From contig OY759266.1 in assembly GCA_963662155.1 (NCBI GenBank), positions 55,631,510-55,695,509 of the forward strand: a stretch of 64,000 nucleotides of DNA, given 5' to 3'. This document shows, piece by piece, positions 35,601 through 45,839 of this stretch. The first letter of the stretch is position 1. Each line of letters opens with the position of its first letter. Below the pieces are notes generated by a model. The model worked only from the letters and a program-made list of their open reading frames with translations. It was not told the origin of the DNA and searched no databases. A program made the position numbers and the translations under genes. Source of the stretch: Lamellibrachia columna. Taxonomy: Eukaryota > Annelida > Polychaeta > Sabellida > Siboglinidae.

Positions 35601-38600
35601 GACGTCAACTACATGTGATTGGGAATTTCTTACTCTAAACCAATGAAACAGCTCCTATTTAACATAGTTCATCCAGCAACAAGTGCTGTTGTTGCTATGG
35701 AAGTTACAAAACGCTGACTGATTGGCCGAAAAAGTAAGCGTCCGTGCGCAGCCGGCACGTTTACATTTTTCATTCGTCATTGACCGCCATTTTCGCTGGA
35801 TGCTGGTAAGTCTTAGCTTTGTGTTTTGTTGACGTATGAAGTTACTGATAGCGTCAGGTTGACAGGTCCTGCATACATGAAATTATAAAGTTAATCTGCA
35901 CTTGCAGGACTAAGCATCGACAAGTATAATGGAACTAATTACGATAAGCCAAGGCATAGATGTAGTCAGCTGAGCTAGGGGCTAAACCAAGGGCAAGGCT
36001 AATATTGACTATCTAAATAAAGAGTCAGTATCAATAATAGGGTATACATTATATTTAGAACGTTCACTCAGCATGAGGCTTATACTTTTTATGCATTATT
36101 ATAGCTGATTTAACTTAAGGCTGAGCCAAGAAAGGGTCCCACTGGCATGTCTATTTCATGACCAGGTATTACATAAGTCATAATCAAATCTAAATGGCAC
36201 TGTTCATTCAATGATTGTAGAATCAGACGTTGACTGGGAGGAAGAGGGCGCTCAGTCCGGTGCCTCTACATCTGCTGTCATCGAGTCAGTTGAGGCCCCA
36301 GCCGAGGTGGACGACGACAACAGTGACACAGATGTAACTGCTGCTCTTACCAAAGCCCAGCAGGTGTTTAACTTTGTGGAAGTGTCACTGTACAGGCAAG
36401 GGACAGTGGTCGAGGGATGCGGTGAAAGCTGCGTTGAGCTCGCCCCAGCAGGAGCAGAGGACTTCCAATTTACTGGAACTGACATTGTAAACTATCATTA
36501 TCTGTATCATTACGCATGTAATGTGTAAACTATCATTATCTGTATCATTACGCATGTAATGTGTATATGTTGAAATTATTTTAATTTTAAGATAACCCTA
36601 AAATTTTGTTTAAGTATGATCCTGAGGTTCATGCACCAGTGCTCGTGGTGACATTCGGGCATACCTAACCTTGTCCGTGTGGTAGCATTGAGTGAATATT
36701 ATGTTTTTATACTTCTGAATCTTCTTTATACACACCTTTTGGAGGTGTTTGCAAAATTTCATGACATTTGGAGCATTATAAATACATGGTTACTATGGGA
36801 GAAGCAATTTTGCGCTGCCGTTTTTTTAAAGCTGATTTTCTCGGATCTGTTATTCCATGAATGTATACACTTCAAGTGGAATATCTTGGCCCAGTAGTAA
36901 GATACACTGATCATCTTGGTGTAATTTTGAAGCTATGAGTCTCCTCTATTTGAATCTGTAATAAAATGATATTGTCAAATTTACTTGAAAAGCCTGGTTT
37001 TGGTATGTATGCCGCATCATATATAAAACTCAAAATGGCTTTAGGAAGCTTCCTCAAATCAAGGTCACCGAGACGTATACTTCTGAATTGGTCACAGCAC
37101 TGGAGACTGGCATTCTTATAAAACATTACATTCAAATTAAACATAACTTATTTTACCTTTCTTTTGATTTCCTTTTCCATGCGATGATTTCTTTGCAGCT
37201 CTCTCTTTGTCGCCAACTTCTACAATCTTCACCGCTGACTTTGATATTTTCCGTGGATCACCTCCGGAGACACTTTCTGTCTGCTTTCTTATCCCATGAG
37301 AACCTCTTTCTGGCTTTCCAATCTTCCCCTTCGACAGATTTCCTTTCCTGCCAGAGGAGGGCGATGGGACCTTCCCCCGTGGCAAAGTCTTTCCAGACGG
37401 TGTTTTTGAAGGTGTTTTTGCAGCCTTTCTTTTCAAGATTGAAGTTTCTCTTTCTTTCTTTTCTGCTGATGTTTCTACCAACTTCTCTGTTGTTCTTTTC
37501 GAAGAAGACGTCTCACTTTTCTTTGAAACTGTGTCAATGACTTGCTGCTCTTTCCACGTCACCTGTTCATAAATAACATCAAAATGTGTGAAATATTTGT
37601 TTGCCAAAAGTATATTTAAATGTCATTACATCACGTCAATGCTGACCATTCACAAGATTCAATAAGACCGCCATTTAATTTTTTATATAATTATTTTACA
37701 AACAAACATGTTTCGATAATTCATCCATCCATTGGACAAAACGTATTTAATCTGTAAGTTTCCATGTGCTGGCAACAATATCATAATTCAACAAAATAAA
37801 ATGTAGACAATTCATATATACTAAAGATATTCTGTTAAAACAATACCGTGTCAATCTGCTGAAAAATTATTTTTCAGCAAAGTGACCAAAGGCTAATGTT
37901 CGAGGTGACAGCAAGCAAGATGTCACTGATGAGATGTCATTAATAGTCTATGCAATAACCTAATATGCAAGATTATTTGCAGCACATTTACCTCTTCATA
38001 GCAGAGCATGATGGCGGACTTGGCAGCCATGCTACTTCGTCGTGACGACCGTCTCAACTCGTCACTGTCACATGACCTTGATGACACAAATATGGCTGGC
38101 TTCTTTCCATTCTTCGTCTTGGCCTTGAGTAGGAGTCGTTGCGCTCGACTCAGTTTCGCCTGAAATGTCAAACACCGAATTAATGAATGCGTTGATAACA
38201 GACTTTTTGGCAGATATTTATCATATCACAGTTGAAGACATGAGTAGCATGCATATTGAATAATAATAAATTTTAAGTGTTCGCGCAAGGGTTTAAAAAT
38301 TTTTTTAAACGGTCCCTACAAAAAATGGGCTTCAATTTTAAACTATATTTATTCTTGTTGACTGCCAAAACATGTTTTAATGCAGCAAAATGTTTAACTT
38401 GAATGTGTCGCCTTGAATATCATGTTTACATTGAATGCTGAATGGCAAGGTCAATATAATTTTTACATTGAATGCTGAATGGCAAGGTCAATATCATGTT
38501 TACATTGCATGCTGAATGGCAAGGTCAATATCATGTTTACAATGAATGCTGAATGGCAAGGTCAATATCACATTTACATTGAATGCTGAATGGCAAGGTT

Positions 38601-41600
38601 GATATCATGTTTACATGGAATGCTAAATGGCAAGGTTTATATCACATTTACATTGAATGCTGAACGACACGGCCGATATCACATTTACATTGCATGCTGA
38701 ATGGCAAGGTCAATATCATGTTTACGTTGAATGCTGAATGGCAAGGTCAATATCATGTTTACAATGAATGCTGAATGGCAAGGTCAATATCATGTTTACA
38801 TTGAATGCTGAATGGCAAGGTCAATATCACGTTTACATTGAATGCTGAATGGCAAGGTCAATATCACGTTTACATTGAATGCTGAATGGCAAGGTCAATA
38901 TCACGTTTACATTGAATGCTGAATGGCAAGGTCAATATCATGTTTACAATGAATGCTGAATGGCAAGGTCAATATCATGTTTACAATGAATGCTGAATGG
39001 CAAGGTCAATATCACGTTTACATTGAATGCTGAATGGCAAGGTCAATATCATGTTTACATTGAATGCTGAATGGCAAGGTCAATATCATGTTTACAATGA
39101 ATGCTGAATGGCAAGGTCAATATCATGTTTACATTGAATGCTGAATGGCAAGGTCAATATCATGTTTACATTGAATGCTGAATGGCAAGGTCAATATCAC
39201 GTTTACATTGAATGCTGAATGGCAAGGTCAATATCACGTTTACATTGAATGCTGAATGGCAAGGTCAATATCACGTTTACATTGAATGCTGAATGGCAAG
39301 GTCAATATCATGTTTACAATGAATGCTGAATGGCAAGGTCAATATCATGTTTACAATGAATGCTGAATGGCAAGGTCAATATCACGTTTACATTGAATGC
39401 TGAATGGCAAGGTCAATATCATGTTTACATTGAATGCTGAATGGCAAGGTCAATATCACGTTTACATTGAATGCTGAATGGCAAGGTCAATATCATGTTT
39501 ACATTGAATGCTGAATGGCAAGGTCAATATCATGTTTACAATGAATGCTGAATGGCAAGGTCAATATCATGTTTACATTGAATGCTGAATGGCAAGGTCA
39601 ATATCATGTTTACATTGAATGCTGAATGGCAAGGTCAATATCATTTTTACATTGATTGCTGAATGGCAAGGTCAATATCACATTTACATTGAATGCTGAA
39701 TGACAAGGTCAATATCATGTTTACATTGAATGCTGAATGGCAAGGTCAATATCATGTTTACAATGAATGCTGAATGGCAAGGTCAATATCATGTTTACAT
39801 TGAATGCTGAATGGCAAGGTCAATATCATGTTTACAATGAATGCTGAATGGCAAGGTCAATATCATGTTTACATTGAATGCTGAATGGCAAGGGAAACAT
39901 ATTTAAAGGGTATGCGAAATTAATTTTTTTCCTCCCAAACTGCATTGTTCATACTCCAAAAATTATTTACTGCTATTCAAATAATTTTTTAATTCCCTCA
40001 GTCATCCCATAATAGAGCTTATTTGATCATGTTTTGTACATACAAAATGTACCAGTTTTTAGCGACATCTAGCAATTGCCGACAGTATTCGTGACGTCAC
40101 GACAGGAAGGCCAATCTCGCAACACAATGTCAGATTCATCTGATTCTTCATGTGATGACACTATTTCGTATTTAGAAGATGTGGATAGCGATATTGGGGA
40201 GTGTTATGCAGACTCCGAGCCCCTAGCCGGCCCACAACCCTACATGCATGACCCAGAGGCAGAGACTGTGTTTGTGCGGGTCGAGGATAAACATGCTCTG
40301 TCCGACGGCGATGGTGCACAGGCAGAAGCCGTCCCACACGTCTCGCAGTGATAATTTGACTATTTAAATACTCTGTAAATTATCTTTAGTGCTTGCATTT
40401 TATAAGCATGCTATAAACTATTTATGATAAATATAAGCCAGACTTTGATTTTTCTCACTGTGGACTGCTGGCACGTTGAACTGGTAGCTGCGACACCACG
40501 GGTACTGGTACTGGCTGTGGGTGTGGTCATTTTTCCACTACTAGCGTCCATATTAACGGTTGGGTAGATGGTTGGAATTGCAATTTCCTTCAACACCAGG
40601 CTCTTGGCATATCCCATGTCGAAAAAATGCTTGCTGCATATGAAAACAGATTCTTTTAAATGCCAACGTGCACGGGTTCTGCGGAGGAATCGGGCCCATA
40701 TCTGTTGACAATGTTTGTCACTTGTAAACTTGTGTAGGCTTACTGTATCACTTGGCGTATTGCTACATCAATACACTACACAACGATTCAACATGTCTGC
40801 ACTTGCTAAATATATGTAATAGTTCCAAACTATCCGAATTTTATAACGAAAAATATGATGCTGTATTATCAATGGATGGATTAAAAGAATGTAAACAATG
40901 GCGCACAATACACGCAGTAGGCCCAGCAGTTTCCACCTGTTCTGACGTCACGGGCTGCCTGACCTAGATTTCACAGACTGCACTGTAGTGATGCCAGATC
41001 TTTACGGCACGGAAAGACCATACACTACATCTGCAATTGACAAAGTGCCATCCATGGAGATTATGGAAGAACTTGACGATGAACCACAGTTCAGAGATGG
41101 AGGCAGTTGTTGCCATACTGTCAAATAACAAAGCCTCAGGCAGAGATGCTATTCCTACAGACCTGATCAAGGTTGGCAAACAAGTGTTGTTATCACCACT
41201 CTACATTCTACTCTTAAAGTGCTGGTGAGAACACAGTCCCACAGGAAATGAGGGACTCTAATATAATTACTCTGTACAAAAACAAGGGCGACAGAGGTGA
41301 CTGCAATAACCACAGAGGAATATCTCTGCTAAGTGTTGTAGGGAAAATGTTTACACATATTATTCTTACACATCTACAAACGCTGGCCGAACGGTGTACC
41401 CTGACTCAGGTAGAGGAACTACAGACATGATTTTCTGTGTAAGACAACTACAAAAAAAAACAAGGGAGCAACAGATGCCACTCCACGTGGCCTTTGTGGA
41501 TCTCACAAAAGCTTTCGACTATGTGAATCGAGAATCACTCTTCACTACTCTCAAGAAAGTTGGATGTCCTCCAATCTTACCTGATCTTATCAAATTATTC

Positions 41601-44600
41601 CACGAAAACATGCAAGGCATTGTCCAAGTTGATGGGATGATATCAGAACCCTTTCCCATTGTAAATGGTGTGATGCAAGTCTGTGTTCTGGTCCCAACTC
41701 TTTTCGGGATATACTTCTCTGTAATATTGAGAAAAGCAAAGCAAAATGCTAACCTTGCTGGCCTTGGTGTGGGCCTGAGAACCAGATTTTATGCCAATTT
41801 ATTTTCTACATCACGCCTGAAGGCTAAGACCAAAACAACAACGTTACATGTGTGCGAGGCCCCTCTATGCAGATGACGCTGCCATTTGCTCTCATTCCGA
41901 GGAACAGCTGCAGTCTATCATAGTCAGTTTTTCCAATACTTGCTCAGTGGTTGGCCACAACATGAGTGTCAAAATTACTGTCATCATGAGCCACGGGACT
42001 CAAGTAGCCAAGATCACTCTCAGTGATTAAACACTCGAAACCATGGAGAACTTCTCATACTTAGGATCCATCATGTCCAACATTTTCACGCTTGACAAGG
42101 AACTTAACACACGACTAGATAAAGCTGCAACATCCTTTGGAAGACTCTCAAAACGAGTTTGGTCCAACAAGAGCCTGACACTACTTACAAAACTGAAAGT
42201 GTATCATGTATGCATGCTCAGCATCCTTTTGTATGGTGCAGAGACCTGGACTACCTATCAGAAACAGGAATTAAAATTAAGCAGTTTCCACCTACGCTGC
42301 CTACGTACTATCCTTGGCGTGAAATGGGAAAAAAAAAATTACCAACCTGGTAATCCTACAACGCTGCAACTCAACTCCACTAAGCAGCATTCTAAAACAG
42401 CTACGTTGGCTTGGTCACGTACACCATACGCCCACTGACTGCTTTCCTAAACAAATTATGTATGGGGAGTTATCTGGAGGCAAACGACCACTTGGCCGAC
42501 CCAAATTGCGATACAACGATGTTACAAAAAGAGACCTGAAAGATTATGGCATCGATCCTATGCACTGGTGAACAGTTGCTGAAGAACAACCTACCTGGCG
42601 AACCAGTCTTACTGGCGGTTCTGCTATAGACATCAAAGCATACCAGATCAGGCGTGCGAGGCGTCATGCTCGCAATCAACAGACATGATGCAGCAAACAC
42701 AAGCATTGTCTCATGAGACAGAAGCAGGCCACTACTACTACTATTCTCTAAGCAGCTGGCACATTATCAAAATAATAAAAAGTTTGAAAGCTACATAAGT
42801 ATTTGTTGCTAAACAACAAGTATCTTTTTCAGAAGAATTTGTTTGCTGCCAGGTTTGTAATAGAGTGTATACTGAAGATGGTTCTGCAAGATGTAATCTT
42901 TGTTAAAAAAAGGCATTGATTCTCAATTTGCCAATATTTGTTCAAAATGGCAGCCATTTTGTTGTTACCATGGAAATGGGGATCTGGCAGAAAAAAGTTC
43001 AATATATTTTTCTCAATAAGACCCACTCTACAATTTGGGCAGAAAAAATGCACTAACAAATATCACTAATATTTTATAATTGTGGTTCATTAAAATACAT
43101 CTGGGTGGTGAAGACATCAGAACAGACACAGTTTATACTTTAATTTTTATATAACATTTCACAATAAAAATAATCAGATTTTGTATAGTTAAGGCTACTG
43201 CACTTATTACTTAAAATTTTCACACTATAGATTTGACCATTAACGAGCCCGACTTGCGATGGGATTAACGAATTATGATAGTTTTGACACACGGATATCA
43301 CCAACTACCATAGCCTTCTTTGCAAGAAGGAAAATTCACTAACTTTGTAACTGATTAATGTTATGATTACTTTCTCAACAGTTTGCAAGGACTCCATGAT
43401 TGTTATTAGAAAACTGGAGTTTGCAGGGTGTATGCTCTCTCTGCACAACCCGCAATAAAACTACCTGCAAAAGAAATTGTAATTAAATACTCTTAAAGGT
43501 ATTTCATCACACAAAAGCAACCAATGGTGTACAAAAACAAACTTACCAACTTCTGTTGTTTTCTGGGGTCCGCCAAATCTGCAGACTTTGCAATTCTGAA
43601 AGCATATTTTTTATAAAGATAGATACACAAGCTACACAATATCAACAATGCTATCAAATAAAATATCAAAATTATAAAATATCAAAGGGCATCATAATCA
43701 TACCCCCCCCATACCCTATAGACAATCACCAAATGCACAAACAGGAACATAACATTTTTAATCAGCGTGACAATTAACATAAAGCTGCATTGATCACATT
43801 TAATTAAATCATCAAAAGCCCGATATCACATACCTTGTTATCTTTAACTTAATTGGCGTCTTCCTTAGTCGACATCCCGTCTCAACAAACACCGACTCGT
43901 ATACATCTTCTGAGATGGTCCCCTTTTTAGGGGTAGTACCCACAGCAACATGTTCATTGTCTCTTCGTGATTTTGGCACTTTCCGTTGATGATGCGTCTT
44001 CCTTCTGTCTGTCATAACATCTGTTGTGATGATGTCATCTTCAGATGTCTCGTCTGGTGTCCCCTCCGAGTCAAGTCGTCGACGTCGTCTTGTCACATTC
44101 TTATTTTTTCGGCTTTTCAACGGTTTCTGTAGCACAGAACCTTCGTCTTTTCTGTGGCTATAGTTCAAGGTCATTTGTGTCTGTGACCTTCCGGTGGGGA
44201 GGGCGATGCTCTGTAAGCTAGCAATCTTCACCGCTATGGAAGTCTTTCTCTTTTCTAAATCCTTGCTTTCTATTATTGCAGAATCAGTTATCATTCCATG
44301 TTTGTCATCCGATTTTGTGACATTTTCTGTGATGTCTTCGTGTGTTGTGTTCTCTAAGATGACACTGTCTTTGTGCGACGTTTCTTTAGCAGAATTCACA
44401 TTTGATTTGATCGTACATTCCGATTCCTTCCCTTTCTGTTTTGAAGCCCTGGCATCTTCAGTGACTTTCTTTCCCGTGTTGTTTCCTTTCGCCAAAGCTA
44501 CCTTTCCTCTCTCCTGCTTTGAAGAGCTGTTCTTGACTTTTGGTGATGACTTCCCACAATGCTCCTGGACAAGCGGAGGTTCAATCTCTGTTATTGTAAG

Positions 44601-45773
44601 ATCAACTTCTGCCGATTCAACAATCACATTTGAACTCCGTTTCTTGGCAGTTGTCGTGGCAACTGGACTTGGACAAGAATTATTTTCCTGTTTATTGTCC
44701 TTTGTTGTGTGGTCACCACCAGAGTTTCTCTGCTTAGGACTAAATATGTTGAACACCTTGTGTTCCGATGGCATTGGAGGGCTGTGGACCTCAGCTGTTG
44801 TTAGAACAACCAACTGATCAGTAGACTTTCTATTTGCATCACTTTTATGAGATGCTGAGAAGAAATTCATTATGTTCACCGCAGGCGGTTTCGGTTTTTC
44901 ATCGTCTGTCAAATCACACGTGGAAGTTTTCGGAGTCTCATTAGCTGTTTTACATTGTCTGGTTCGCAATTTCTTCGTCTTGTGGGAAACATTGTCTCCT
45001 TCACTCTTCCTTTCTGTGAAACATTTAATATTCTCAGTCTTTTCTTCAGTTTTTGTTTGTTTAGTGTTGTCTTCCGATGCGGTTTCTTCAGTTTTTGTTT
45101 GTTTAGTGTTGTCTTCCGATGCGGTTTCTTCAGTTTTTGTTTGTTTAGTGTTGTCTTCCGATGCGGTTTCTTCAGTTTTTTTTTGTTTAGTGTTGTCTTC
45201 CGATGCGGTTTCATCAGTTTTCTCTGTCAAGGTATTTTCTCGCAGAAAATCTTCATATGAAATTTCTAAAACCGGATCATTCTCTTCTTTTGACACGGAC
45301 TTGTCAGTCATGTCTGATAGCTTTGCTTTCTTTGTTGATTTTCCATCATCAGAACACAAGACGTCCCGTTTCTGTCTACTGCCTGGTTTCTGTGATCTCT
45401 TCTTGGTCTTACGTAACGTAGTCGGTTTTCTTGGTGTTTGAAACTCGTCCAATGAACTGTTCAAATCACTTGTGTTCTGTTTTATAACTAAACCTGCTTT
45501 CTGTATCTCTGGTTTTGTTTCTTTCACACTATTGCTAGGTCGTCTGTTTGAATCTCCTTTACAATTAACTACCAAACCATTCACACGATGTCGTTCCAGC
45601 TTTCCGTCATCCGAGTTCTGATTTTCTTTATGGCACTTTTCTTCATTTGCCTGATGATGTTCATTGGCGACTGTGTCACTTTTGGTGGAGGGGGCACATT
45701 CTATGGGCTCAGTCACAATCTTGTTGTCTGAGGCTGCGGCAGGCGGTTTGAAGAAAGATGCTATGGACTTCAT
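23688..45773 (-). CDS. ATAD5: ATPase family AAA domain-containing protein 5 (Elg1 homologue), complete 17-exon coding region
   Basis: This is the large subunit of the ATAD5-RFC-like complex, which with RFC2-5 unloads PCNA from chromatin after replication and DNA repair. Coding exons, 5' to 3' on the minus strand: 45,773-43,834; 43,595-43,547; 38,159-37,992; 37,562-37,157; 34,983-34,553; 34,159-34,015; 33,326-33,021; 32,516-32,331; 30,567-30,386; 28,621-28,474; 28,162-27,962; 27,812-27,679; 27,235-27,077; 26,694-26,125; 25,555-24,792; 24,313-24,155; 23,766-23,688. All have GT/AG borders and compatible phases. The total is 6,027 nt (2,008 residues plus stop), slightly longer than vertebrate ATAD5 (about 1,840). 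Diagnostic pieces are LWTDKYAP (~1,153), Walker A GPHGIGKT (1,251-1,258), ILFEEVDIVFEED (~1,428-1,440) and C-terminal FLHYLDQHQMGLK. The start Met is followed by KSIASFFKPP. Weakest junction: the exon-13 donor CTG/GTGCGT. Confidence 0.95.
27077..32516 (-). CDS. ATAD5: ATAD5 exons 8-13: AAA+ ATPase core
   Basis: Exon 8 (32,516-32,331) carries the RFC-box segment LWTDKYAPVNSMSVLGN and the GWLKEWK helix, followed by a charged Lys/Arg linker. Exon 9 (30,567-30,386) has an acidic WWSDEDDFDMGD stretch, then LCNTMLITGPHGIGKTSIVY (Walker A). Exon 10 (28,621-28,474) has VFEVNASSQRSGKQVL, the strand after Walker A typical of ATAD5. Exons 11-12 form a lysine-rich insertion also present in vertebrate ATAD5. 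They end in SVILFEE, which splices exactly onto VDIVFEEDKGFWGAIQTFI of exon 13 to complete Walker B. Sensor 1 is IILTS in the segment TTKRPIILTS. ATP-binding residues (GKT, acidic Walker B) are intact, so the clamp-unloading ATPase is predicted to be functional. Confidence 0.95.
28640..30170. repeat. 56-bp minisatellite in ATAD5 intron 9, split by a DNA transposon
   Basis: The unit is about 56 bp and contains CACTTGCATAAACACATCCA and GACATCCTTACACAACACTC. Copies lie at about 28,640-28,904 and, after a 990-bp insertion, 29,895-30,170. The copies nearest exon 10 are more diverged, and the junction sequence of exon 10 itself (CACCTCGAATACCTGCAAG on the plus strand) aligns with the unit. The array therefore probably grew from the exon-10 splice-acceptor region. 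Confidence 0.85.
28905..29894. mobile_element. Non-autonomous pogo/Tigger-like DNA transposon (MITE), 990 bp
   Basis: The left end GTCGCGCCTCGTTATAACGC and the right end, whose reverse complement begins CAGTCGCACCTCGTTATAAC, are terminal inverted repeats. The insertion is flanked by TA (28,903-28,904 and 29,895-29,896), the target duplication of the Tc1/mariner/pogo superfamily. The left end lacks the outer CA. It interrupts one unit of the 56-bp array (CATGTA/CACAGAC). No transposase domain is seen inside; subterminal CGGGGTC/CCGCGTT motifs are also inverted. Confidence 0.85.
30845..31860. mobile_element. hAT-like MITE with 8-bp target duplication, 1,016 bp
   Basis: The element starts CAGGCCTTGGGGG and ends CCCCAGGCCTG, giving short terminal inverted repeats. 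The subterminal regions are rich in TATTACTATTACA and its complement. It is flanked by ATAAGCTT (30,837-30,844) and CTAAGCTT (31,861-31,868), an 8-bp duplication with one mismatch, as made by hAT transposases. It has no transposase and is an internal-deletion or MITE form. It sits in ATAD5 intron 8. Confidence 0.85.
33830..33975 (-). pseudogene. Fragment of a LINE 3' end (copy 1 of 3 of one family)
   Basis: On the minus strand this reads a degenerate CRLDIRKYSFLQKTV segment and then the MFKNKIDKH-type C-terminus of a non-LTR reverse transcriptase. It aligns block by block with 59,870-60,345 (shared plus-strand TTTTTAAACATATTCA and ATCTACACTG). Short and broken. Confidence 0.65.
36211..36528 (+). 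CDS. Short acidic open frame in ATAD5 intron 4 (putative, unknown function)
   Basis: About 105 codons, beginning MIVESDVDWEEEGAQSGAST, rich in Asp/Glu/Ser/Val. A possible splice acceptor (TTCAATGATTGTAG) lies just before the AATCAGACG that encodes ESD. A GC-richer upstream block near 35,735-35,810 ends in CTG/GTAAGTC and could be a 5' exon. No domain is recognised. It may be a gene nested on the opposite strand of ATAD5 or the front part of a decayed transposon gene. Confidence 0.3.
   Translation: MIVESDVDWEEEGAQSGASTSAVIESVEAPAEVDDDNSDTDVTAALTKAQQVFNFVEVSLYRQGTVVEGCGESCVELAPAGAEDFQFTGTDIVNYHYLYHYACNV
36489..36565. repeat. 38-bp direct duplication
   Basis: Two adjacent copies of a unit beginning AAACTATCATTATCTGTATC and ending ATGTAATGTGT, at the end of the acidic open frame. 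Confidence 0.9.
38400..39893. repeat. 37-bp minisatellite, about 40 copies, in ATAD5 intron 2
   Basis: The unit is 37 bp and contains GAATGCTGAATGGCAAGGTC followed by AATATCATGTTTACATT. Variation is limited to CATG/CACG/CATT and ACATT/ACAAT. The order of variants repeats at an offset of 370 bp (compare 38,935-39,050 with 39,305-39,420), showing that ten units were duplicated as a block. Units at the 5' edge are more diverged. Confidence 0.96.
40123..40351 (+). CDS. Short acidic open frame (putative, possible transposon-derived N-terminus)
   Basis: MSDSSDSSCDDTISYLEDVD is followed by an EPLAGPQPYMHDPEAE segment and a stop, about 75 codons. Pro-Tyr-x-x-x-Pro-Glu motifs of this sort occur in the short acidic proteins linked to P2X7-like C-terminal domains and in transposon-borne genes of invertebrates; that link is tentative. 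A CGTCAC-rich, promoter-like stretch precedes it (GTGACGTCACGAC at about 40,091). No continuation exon was found. Confidence 0.3.
40965..42735 (+). pseudogene. Broken LINE endonuclease-reverse transcriptase, 3' half
   Basis: Plus-strand pieces in several frames spell a non-LTR reverse transcriptase: EAVVAILSNNKASGRDAIPT, MRDSNIITLYKNKGDRGDCN, HRGISLLSVVGKMF, PLHVAFVDLTKAFDYVNRES, PFPIVNGVMQVCVLVPTLFG, PLYADDAAICSHSEEQL (the catalytic box), FSYLGSIMSN, YGAETWTTYQKQELKLSSFH, and finally GGKRPLGRPKLRYNDVTKRD. Frame breaks occur near 41,230, 41,395, 41,850, 42,030 and 42,345. The 5' end is missing and the 3' end carries a short ACT repeat tail at about 42,725-42,738. It lies in ATAD5 intron 2, antisense to the gene. 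Confidence 0.9.
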
Positions 45774-45800
45774 CTTGATTGTGCACGCGACCTGCAACTC
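43834..45800 (-). CDS. ATAD5: ATAD5 exon 1: disordered N-terminal region with PCNA-binding-like motifs
   Basis: A single 1.97-kb exon encodes about 646 residues of Lys/Ser/Glu/Thr-rich, probably disordered sequence. An acceptor (GTGCTACAG) at 45,801-45,802 shows that a non-coding 5' exon lies further upstream. PIP-box-like segments appear at residues 1-8 (MKSIASFF) and about 298-305 (AVNIMNFF); both have the I/M-x-x-FF core but lack the leading Gln. A related aromatic segment is KVFNIFSPK (about 340). Basic clusters such as KKTKKLRTRQ-like and RRRRR stretches look like nuclear localisation signals. A 14-residue coding repeat lies at about residues 183-240. In vertebrates the N-terminal part of ATAD5 also binds UAF1-USP1; I could not identify that motif here. 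Confidence 0.88.
45040..45225 (-). repeat. In-frame 42-bp coding repeat in ATAD5 exon 1
   Basis: Four tandem units, each encoding TEETASEDNTKQTK or a close variant (first unit TDETASEDNTKQKK). Nucleotide identity between units is almost complete, so the expansion is recent. The 14-residue unit keeps the frame. Confidence 0.95.
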
Positions 45801-45839
45801 CTGTAGCACAAAACCAAAAGCAAGTTTAAGCAACACAAT

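Noticed and set aside
45773..45836. Upstream in-frame Met giving a longer ATAD5 N-terminus
   Set aside because: The extension crosses a good splice acceptor (GTGCTACAG at about 45,801), so the Met before KSIASFF is the better start.
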